From assembly GCA_016790385.1 (NCBI GenBank), contig JAEUNV010000638.1, positions 1-12,944 on the forward strand: a stretch of 12,944 bases of DNA, written 5' to 3'. The position numbers and the translations under genes were made by a program. Source of the DNA: Zoogloea sp. (GTDB lineage: Bacteria; Pseudomonadota; Gammaproteobacteria; Burkholderiales; Rhodocyclaceae). A model generated the notes under the pieces. That model was not told where the DNA came from. It saw only the letters and a program-made list of their open reading frames with translations, and searched no databases. Of the stretch, positions 6,903 through 12,944 are shown one piece after another (positions within the stretch are counted from its first letter, which is position 1; each line of letters opens with the position of its first letter).

Positions 6903-7327
6903 GTCCTTCCCTTCGGGCTCAGCGGCAAAAGAGTGAGTGTCCGCCCACCCCCACCGTCGATCTGTATACGGATTTCCAGGTCGGCCGCAGGAAGAAAGGG
7001 TTTGGCGCGGTCCGGCCATTCCACGAGGCGGACCCCCGAACCTTCGAAATACTCTTCAAGGCCTGCTTCAAGAAACTCGCTTGCATCTGCGAACCGATAA
7101 AAATCAAAGTGATATACGACTATTCTAGAATCTTTATACGATTCGACCAAATTATATGTCGGGCTCTTCACCTTGCCGGAGTATCCGAGGCCGCGAAGCA
7201 GACCCCGGCATAGGGTTGTTTTTCCGGCGCCCAAGTCGCCAACAAGGTAAATCGTCAGTCGGTCGGGGAGGGCTTGGGCGAGGCGTTCGCCGACTGCGAG
7301 GGTCGCTTTTTCATCCGGGAGGTGCAC
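6860..7327 (-). CDS. tsaE: tRNA t6A biosynthesis ATPase TsaE
   Basis: P-loop ATPase of the TsaBDE complex, which with TsaC makes N6-threonylcarbamoyladenosine at position 37 of ANN-decoding tRNAs. Predicted 155 residues, close to E. coli TsaE (153). Visible motifs: LPDEKAT at the N-terminus, Walker A GDLGAGKTT at 30-38, KSPTYNLVE at 54-62, YHFDFYR at 72-78 and LVEWPD at 101-106, all typical. There is no in-frame ATG in the right place; the GTG at 7327 puts the conserved LPDE motif next to the start, as in relatives, with only a weak GACGG upstream. A GTG at 7372 would add 15 residues and would overlap the earliest possible queG start. The gene is divergent from queG and overlaps amiC; tsaE next to a cell-wall amidase gene is also seen in E. 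coli (tsaE-amiB). An A+T-rich stretch lies in the middle of the gene. Confidence 0.93.
   Translation of the reverse strand: MHLPDEKATLAVGERLAQALPDRLTIYLVGDLGAGKTTLCRGLLRGLGYSGKVKSPTYNLVESYKDSRIVVYHFDFYRFADASEFLEAGLEEYFEGSGVRLVEWPDRAKPFLPAADLEIRIQIDGGGGRTLTLLPLSPKGRTCLHDLDSSSAEQT
7122..7150 (-). promoter_or_regulatory. Possible internal promoter for amiC inside tsaE
   Basis: Read on the - strand, TTGGTC (7150-7145) and TAGAAT (7127-7122) are separated by exactly 17 bases, inside an A+T-rich patch of tsaE. The -10 matches consensus at five of six positions, the -35 at three. It would start transcription about 210 bases before amiC. Codon choice in tsaE could produce this by chance. Confidence 0.22.
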
Positions 7328-7399
7328 GGTGGCCGTCGGGCCGCTATCATCAATAGAATGAACTGGGGGCACGATAAACTTTCCGGTGGGCAGGGTGAT

Positions 7400-8452
7400 A
7401 TGGCGGCGATGGCTGCCAGCATCAAGGCTTGGGGGCTGGAGCTCGGCTTTGACGAGGTCGGTATTTCCGATATCGATCTCGGGGGAGCCGAGGCTGGGCT
7501 GTTGGCCTGGCTGGATGCAGGCTGCCACGGGGAAATGGATTATATGTACAAACACGGGCTGAAACGGTCCAGGCCGGCTGAGCTTGTGCCCGGCACCCGC
7601 CGGGTCATCTCGGTTCGGATGTCCTATCTCGGCGGCGCGGATGCGGACGAGGTCTTGCAGCGCCCCGAGACGGCCTATGTGTCCCGTTACGCCCTGGGGA
7701 GGGACTATCACAAGGTGTTGCGCGCACGCCTACAGCATCTGGCTGATCGGATTTCCGTCGAAAGCCCGCATGGATACCGTGTCTTCGTAGACTCAGCTCC
7801 GGTCATGGAGGTGGCGTTGGCGGAAAAGGCTGGGCTGGGCTGGCGGGGAAAGCATACGCTTCTGTTATCGCGGCAGGCGGGGTCGTTCTTCTTTCTTGGC
7901 GAGATCTACACGGACCTGCCGCTGCCTGTCGATTCCGCAACACGCGGCCACTGCGGAGACTGTTCGTCGTGCATTTCAGCTTGTCCGACGGGTGCGATCG
8001 TGGCACCTTACAGGGTGGACGCGAGGCGTTGCATCTCGTACCTGACGATTGAGCTGAAAGGCGCTATTCCTGAGGAGTTCAGGTCTCTGATCGGTAATCG
8101 TATCTACGGATGTGATGATTGTCAGCTGGTTTGTCCCTGGAACCGCTTTGCCCGCCCAGCCGCTGTGGCTGATTTCACACCGCGGCATGGGCTAGATGGC
8201 GCCGGGCTGGTAGAGTTGTTCCTGTGGTCGAAAGTGATCTTCGAAGAGCGAATGACAGGTAGCCCTATCTATAGAATCGGTTACGAGCGCTGGTCCCGAA
8301 ACATTGCGGTTGCGCTGGGAAATGCTGTCGGGGTGCCGATGGCGGTTCATGCGCTGGAGTCCCGTCGCGATGATCCGTCCCCGATGGTGAGGGAACATGT
8401 CCTGTGGGCTTTAAGGCAACACCATATTCCGCGCACGGAAGGCGCGGTATAG
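7400..8452 (+). CDS. queG: Epoxyqueuosine reductase QueG
   Basis: Cobalamin-dependent iron-sulfur enzyme that reduces epoxyqueuosine to queuosine at tRNA position 34, the last step of queuosine synthesis. From this start it has 350 residues. Motifs (numbered from 7400): IKAWGLELGFDEVGI near the N-terminus, HGEMDYM, the catalytic-Asp segment VDSAPVMEVALAEKAGLGWRG (Asp131), a ferredoxin-type cluster C185-x2-C188-x2-C191-x3-C195-P, a second set C211, C238, C241, C245-P, and a C-terminal helical-repeat region (RNIAVALGNAV, MVREHVLWAL) used for tRNA binding. The ATG at 7400 has an AGGG five bases upstream; an ATG at 7358 would add 14 residues but has no ribosome-binding site, and an ATG at 7409 is also possible. 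It needs B12, and a cobalamin adenosyltransferase gene lies farther right, though QueG itself does not require the adenosyl form. The FeeM-like gene starts 5 bases after its stop. Confidence 0.96.
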   Translation: MAAMAASIKAWGLELGFDEVGISDIDLGGAEAGLLAWLDAGCHGEMDYMYKHGLKRSRPAELVPGTRRVISVRMSYLGGADADEVLQRPETAYVSRYALGRDYHKVLRARLQHLADRISVESPHGYRVFVDSAPVMEVALAEKAGLGWRGKHTLLLSRQAGSFFFLGEIYTDLPLPVDSATRGHCGDCSSCISACPTGAIVAPYRVDARRCISYLTIELKGAIPEEFRSLIGNRIYGCDDCQLVCPWNRFARPAAVADFTPRHGLDGAGLVELFLWSKVIFEERMTGSPIYRIGYERWSRNIAVALGNAVGVPMAVHALESRRDDPSPMVREHVLWALRQHHIPRTEGAV

Positions 8453-8457
8453 TAGCA

Positions 8458-9234
8458 ATGATGTTTCGAAAACCGCCCAAACTCCCTGTTCAGGATGATC
8501 GTGCTCCGCAGACGCTCGCGGAGGTAACGGCCATGGAGTCGTGGCGGTTCGATCCCTTGTGCATCGCTGAAGATGACCCGAAGGTCGATGCGCCGAGCGA
8601 ACGTCAGGACAAGTTCCGGATCAAGATGCTGATGCGTGATGGGGAGCGTCGGCGCGAGACGGAGTTGCTTATTCAAAAGCGGTATGCCTGGCGAGGGTAC
8701 GGTCAGCTGGGCTCGCTGGATGAACCGAATCAGCTCACCATGAACGCCGAATTGTTCGGACGTGTCTATGCAACGCTGACTGTCAACGTGGATTCCCCGG
8801 CGGGGCTGGCACTTGACAAGACCTATGGCATGGAGGCTGCCCGGCTTCGGTCCCAGGGGCGCAAGCTGTGTGAGTTCGGGCGCTTCGCCATTGATCCCTC
8901 TGCGCGTTCAAAGCGTCTTATCGCGTCGCTGTTCAATCTGCTTTATATCTACTCGTATCGCGTGAAGGGATGCACCGACATCCTCATCGAGATCAACCCC
9001 CGCCACCGGGATTTTTACGAGAAGCTGCTCGAATTCAAGCAGTTGGGTGGTGAGCGGATGTGCGAGCGGGTCAAGGCGCCAGCCTTGCTGATGCATCTGT
9101 CGTGCGCCACCATTGAGAGCCGTCTCAAGGAGATCGGGGGGAGATGGCGTGAGCTGCCTGATGAAAAATCCATCTACAAGTTCGCCTTCACTCCCGAGGA
9201 AGAGGCTGAGCTGGTTTCCCGTCTCGGCTACTGA
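8458..9234 (+). CDS. FeeM-like GNAT-fold N-acyltransferase (possible N-acyl amino acid synthase)
   Basis: A 258-residue protein resembling the FeeM / long-chain N-acyl amino acid synthase group and the acyltransferases associated with PEP-CTERM/exosortase systems. Supporting segments: RYAWRGYG near 75-82, the LDKTYGMEAARLRSQGRKLCEFGRFAID core at about 119-146, a hydrophobic helix with SLFNLLYIYSYRVKGCTDILIEINPRH at about 157-183 and the FYEKLLEF motif at 187-193. Relatives transfer an acyl group from acyl-ACP to an amino acid such as Tyr; the substrate here cannot be read from sequence. No signal peptide or membrane segment is clear. ATG 8458 (or the adjacent ATG 8461) is preferred; GGAAGG at 8437-8442 is rather far upstream, so translation is probably coupled to queG, which ends 5 bases before. 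An ATG at 8404 would overlap queG by 49 bases. No acyl-carrier-protein or exosortase gene is nearby. The family call is fairly safe, the function open. Confidence 0.75.
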   Translation: MMFRKPPKLPVQDDRAPQTLAEVTAMESWRFDPLCIAEDDPKVDAPSERQDKFRIKMLMRDGERRRETELLIQKRYAWRGYGQLGSLDEPNQLTMNAELFGRVYATLTVNVDSPAGLALDKTYGMEAARLRSQGRKLCEFGRFAIDPSARSKRLIASLFNLLYIYSYRVKGCTDILIEINPRHRDFYEKLLEFKQLGGERMCERVKAPALLMHLSCATIESRLKEIGGRWRELPDEKSIYKFAFTPEEEAELVSRLGY

Positions 9235-9265
9235 GTTGTAGCAGGACGGCGCGCCCCGACTGGCG

Positions 9266-9271
9266 TAAAAT
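9266..9271 (+). promoter_or_regulatory. Possible -10 box ahead of murI
   Basis: TAAAAT lies 27 bases before the murI start codon in the 64-base gap after the FeeM-like gene. It matches five of six -10 consensus bases, but no -35 box is found at the usual distance (TTGTAG at 9236-9241 is too far away). murI may have its own weak promoter or be read from queG. Confidence 0.3.
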
Positions 9272-9298
9272 CCGCGCTCCCACTTTCCGTCCGATACC

Positions 9299-10108
9299 AT
9301 GTCTGAATCCGGCGCACTGCCTATCGGAGTCTTTGACTCCGGCGTGGGTGGTCTTACTGTCGTGAGGGCGCTGATGGAGCGCCTGCCTTTAGAAAGCATT
9401 GTCTACTTCGGCGATACCGCCCGGGTTCCCTATGGCGTCAAGTCTGTCGCAACGATTGAGCATTTTACCGGCCAGATAACGGATCACCTGCTCGACAAGG
9501 GCGTAAAGATGCTGATCATCGCCTGCAACACGATGGCTGCGGTGGCGTCCCATGTCGTTAAGGAAAAGGCCGGAGCCGTTCCCGTGCTGGACGTGATTGA
9601 TGCCGGTGCGCGGGCTGCGTTGTCGGAGTCCCGGTCGCGAGCCATTGGCGTGATCGGCACTCCGACAACGGTCAATAGCAATGCCTACGCCCGGCGTATG
9701 CATGCTCTCGATCCTGGTGTGCGTGTGTACTCCCAGGCCTGCCCACTCTTCGTCCCGCTGGTGGAAGAGGGCTGGCTGGAGCACGAGGTAACACGACTCA
9801 CTGCCCAGGAATATCTCAAGCCCGTGCTGGCAGAGAATGTCGACACCCTGGTGTTGGGATGCACGCACTATCCCTTGATCAAACCGTTGATCCAGGATGT
9901 GGTCGGTCCTGACGTCCGTCTCGTCGATTCGGCGATCACGGTTGCGGAGCAGGCTGCTCGCAAGCTGGCTGAACTTGGGATCGCCAATATGGGTGAGCGT
10001 CTTCCAACGTATCGCTATACGGTGACCGATATACCGTTGCGCTTTCAGACCATCGGCGAGCGCTTTCTGGGGCGCTCGTTGGGGCAGGTGGAAAAAGTGG
10101 ATTGGTAA
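9299..10108 (+). CDS. murI: Glutamate racemase
   Basis: Cofactor-independent racemase that makes D-glutamate for the peptidoglycan stem peptide, in the cytoplasm. The 269-residue length is standard. Family motifs are intact: GVFDSGVGGLTV at 10-21 with the DSG at 13-15, YFGDTARVPYG at 36-46, the first catalytic cysteine in ACNTMA (Cys76), and the second in LGCTHYP (Cys188). The ATG at 9299 starts immediately before the conserved IGVFDSG strand, as in homologues; no strong Shine-Dalgarno sequence is visible upstream. It follows the FeeM-like gene by 64 bases in the same direction and is convergent with the cobalamin adenosyltransferase gene, with a terminator directly after the stop. Confidence 0.97.
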   Translation: MSESGALPIGVFDSGVGGLTVVRALMERLPLESIVYFGDTARVPYGVKSVATIEHFTGQITDHLLDKGVKMLIIACNTMAAVASHVVKEKAGAVPVLDVIDAGARAALSESRSRAIGVIGTPTTVNSNAYARRMHALDPGVRVYSQACPLFVPLVEEGWLEHEVTRLTAQEYLKPVLAENVDTLVLGCTHYPLIKPLIQDVVGPDVRLVDSAITVAEQAARKLAELGIANMGERLPTYRYTVTDIPLRFQTIGERFLGRSLGQVEKVDW

Positions 10109-10109
10109 G

Positions 10110-10138
10110 AAAAGGGCTGCCGGTAGGGCGGCCCTTTT
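10110..10138. terminator. Bidirectional terminator between murI and the cobalamin adenosyltransferase gene
   Basis: A 12-bp stem with one G-U pair (AAAAGGGCTGCC at 10110-10121 with GGCGGCCCTTTT at 10127-10138) closes a 5-base loop. The A-run on the left and T-run on the right give a U-tract in both directions, so the same hairpin can end murI (stop at 10108) and the opposing gene (stop at 10143). It fills nearly the entire 34-base gap. Confidence 0.88.
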
Positions 10139-10142
10139 GCTC

Positions 10143-10694
10143 TCAGGCGTTCTTCCGCTTCTGCCACAGCACGTCGCCGCGGCCTCCGGCCCGGTTGAGC
10201 ACCCGGCCAAGTACAAAAAGGAGGTCGGAGAGTCGGTTCAGGTACTGGCGCGGCGCGTCATTCACCGCTTCCTCCTGCGCCAGCGCAACCATCATCCGCT
10301 CGGCCCGTCGGCAGACGGTCCGGGCTTGGTGACTCAAGGCCGCGGCGCGCGTGCCGCCTGGAAGGATGAAGTCCTTCAGGGGCTCCAGATCATCATTGAG
10401 TCGGTCCAGCTCGTCTTCCAAGTATTGCACTTGTTTGGCGGTGATCATTTCCATGCCCGGAATGCACACCTCTCCACCCAGATCGAAGAGATCGTGCTGT
10501 ACGTTGGTGAGCAGGGCACTGACGTCGTCCGGAAGCGCTTCGCAAAGCAGGAGCCCGATGGCGGCGTTGGCTTCGTCCACATCGCCAAGAGTATGGATGC
10601 GCAGGCTGTTTTTGGAGACCCGATTACCATTGCCGAGGCCGGTGGTCCCGGCGTCGCCGGTGCGGGTGTAGATCTTGGAAAGGCGGTGGCCCAT
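10143..10694 (-). CDS. Cob(I)alamin adenosyltransferase, PduO type
   Basis: Transfers the adenosyl group of ATP to cob(I)alamin to form coenzyme B12 (adenosylcobalamin) in the cytoplasm. The 183-residue protein is a typical single-domain PduO-type enzyme (PduO N-terminal/MMAB family): the ATP-binding N-terminus YTRTGDAGTTGLGNG at 9-23, GDVDEANAAIG at 37-47, DLFDLGGE at 68-75, FILPGG at 109-114, the arginine-rich helix RTVCRRAER at 125-133, and YLNRLSDLLFVLGR at 151-164. The ATG at 10694 is preceded by GGGAGA eight bases upstream, and a TATAAT lies farther upstream on the same strand. It is convergent with murI and divergent from alaS. It differs from the CobA/BtuR type, which has a different fold and P-loop. 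Gene names in use for this type include cobO, pduO and atr; none is assigned here. Confidence 0.94.
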   Translation of the reverse strand: MGHRLSKIYTRTGDAGTTGLGNGNRVSKNSLRIHTLGDVDEANAAIGLLLCEALPDDVSALLTNVQHDLFDLGGEVCIPGMEMITAKQVQYLEDELDRLNDDLEPLKDFILPGGTRAAALSHQARTVCRRAERMMVALAQEEAVNDAPRQYLNRLSDLLFVLGRVLNRAGGRGDVLWQKRKNA

Positions 10695-10735
10695 GTTTGC
10701 TGTCTCCCGATGGAGTTGATGTTATTGGAGGACTG

Positions 10736-10741
10736 ATTATA
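10736..10741 (-). promoter_or_regulatory. Likely -10 box of the cobalamin adenosyltransferase gene
   Basis: On the - strand a perfect TATAAT lies about 42 bases before the start codon. No clear -35 box is found 16-18 bases farther upstream, so strength is uncertain. No B12-riboswitch-like leader is possible in so short an untranslated region. Confidence 0.45.
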
Positions 10742-10766
10742 GCCAGCCGGGCCGAAGAGGGAGGGA

Positions 10767-10775
10767 TGCTACAAT
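10767..10775 (+). promoter_or_regulatory. Likely extended -10 promoter of alaS
   Basis: TGCTACAAT contains an extended -10 (TGN plus TACAAT, five of six consensus bases) 66 bases before the alaS start codon; no good -35 is seen, as is common for extended -10 promoters. It lies back to back with the -10 box of the divergent gene. Confidence 0.45.
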
Positions 10776-10841
10776 TTCGGGCTCTGAAACCTGAACTTTC
10801 CCCGACCGTCGCTGTTTGAGACACCCGGAGACACCACGCCG

Positions 10842-12944
<2,103 letters not shown>

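Noticed and set aside
7358..7399. Earlier ATG start for queG
   Set aside because: It has no ribosome-binding site and adds 14 residues without resemblance to the family; ATG 7400 has an AGGG at good spacing. Not fully excluded.
8404..8457. Upstream ATG start for the FeeM-like gene
   Set aside because: It would overlap queG by 49 bases and add a stretch with no sign of conservation; the ATG at 8458 directly after queG fits better.
10695..10841. Cobalamin riboswitch upstream of the adenosyltransferase gene
   Set aside because: The leader from the likely -10 box to the start codon is only about 35 bases, too short for a B12 aptamer, and no B12-box-like sequence was seen.

Overview
The window is about 60% G+C by eye and densely coded. 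It reads as chromosomal DNA from a betaproteobacterium, most likely of the Rhodocyclales (Azoarcus/Thauera/Zoogloea relatives). That placement is an inference from protein similarity remembered from those families and from gene content; no database search was possible. No tRNA, rRNA, CRISPR array, insertion sequence or phage gene was seen. The two edge genes are both cut: sucD (5' part missing) on the left and alaS (3' part missing) on the right.

Left region (1-5477, all + strand). The end of sucD (TCA cycle) is closed by a strong rho-independent terminator. Behind it lies a four-gene group: a PP2C Ser/Thr protein phosphatase, a protein with two FHA (phosphothreonine-reading) domains, a metallo-beta-lactamase-fold phosphodiesterase-like hydrolase, and a GspE/PilB-family secretion or pilus ATPase with an N-terminal GAF domain. 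No kinase, pseudopilin, GspF/PilC or secretin gene accompanies them. The group looks like a signalling module (protein phosphorylation plus possibly a cyclic nucleotide) attached to an orphan assembly ATPase. It is the most interesting part of the window.

Middle region (5496-9234). On the - strand, tsaE (t6A tRNA modification) overlaps the start of amiC (Tat-exported cell-wall amidase). amiC runs convergently into the ATPase gene with only 18 bases between stops and no visible terminator. Divergent from tsaE, on the + strand, are queG (last step of queuosine synthesis) and, 5 bases after its stop, a FeeM-like GNAT-fold N-acyltransferase.

Right region (9299-12944). murI (glutamate racemase, cell-wall precursor supply) is convergent with a PduO-type cob(I)alamin adenosyltransferase gene; a single hairpin between them can terminate both. 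The adenosyltransferase gene is divergent from alaS (alanyl-tRNA synthetase), with plausible promoters for both in the 147-base gap.

Most genes are housekeeping (TCA, tRNA modification and charging, peptidoglycan, B12). The phosphatase/FHA/hydrolase/ATPase group and the FeeM-like acyltransferase are the accessory items whose roles are not settled by sequence alone.
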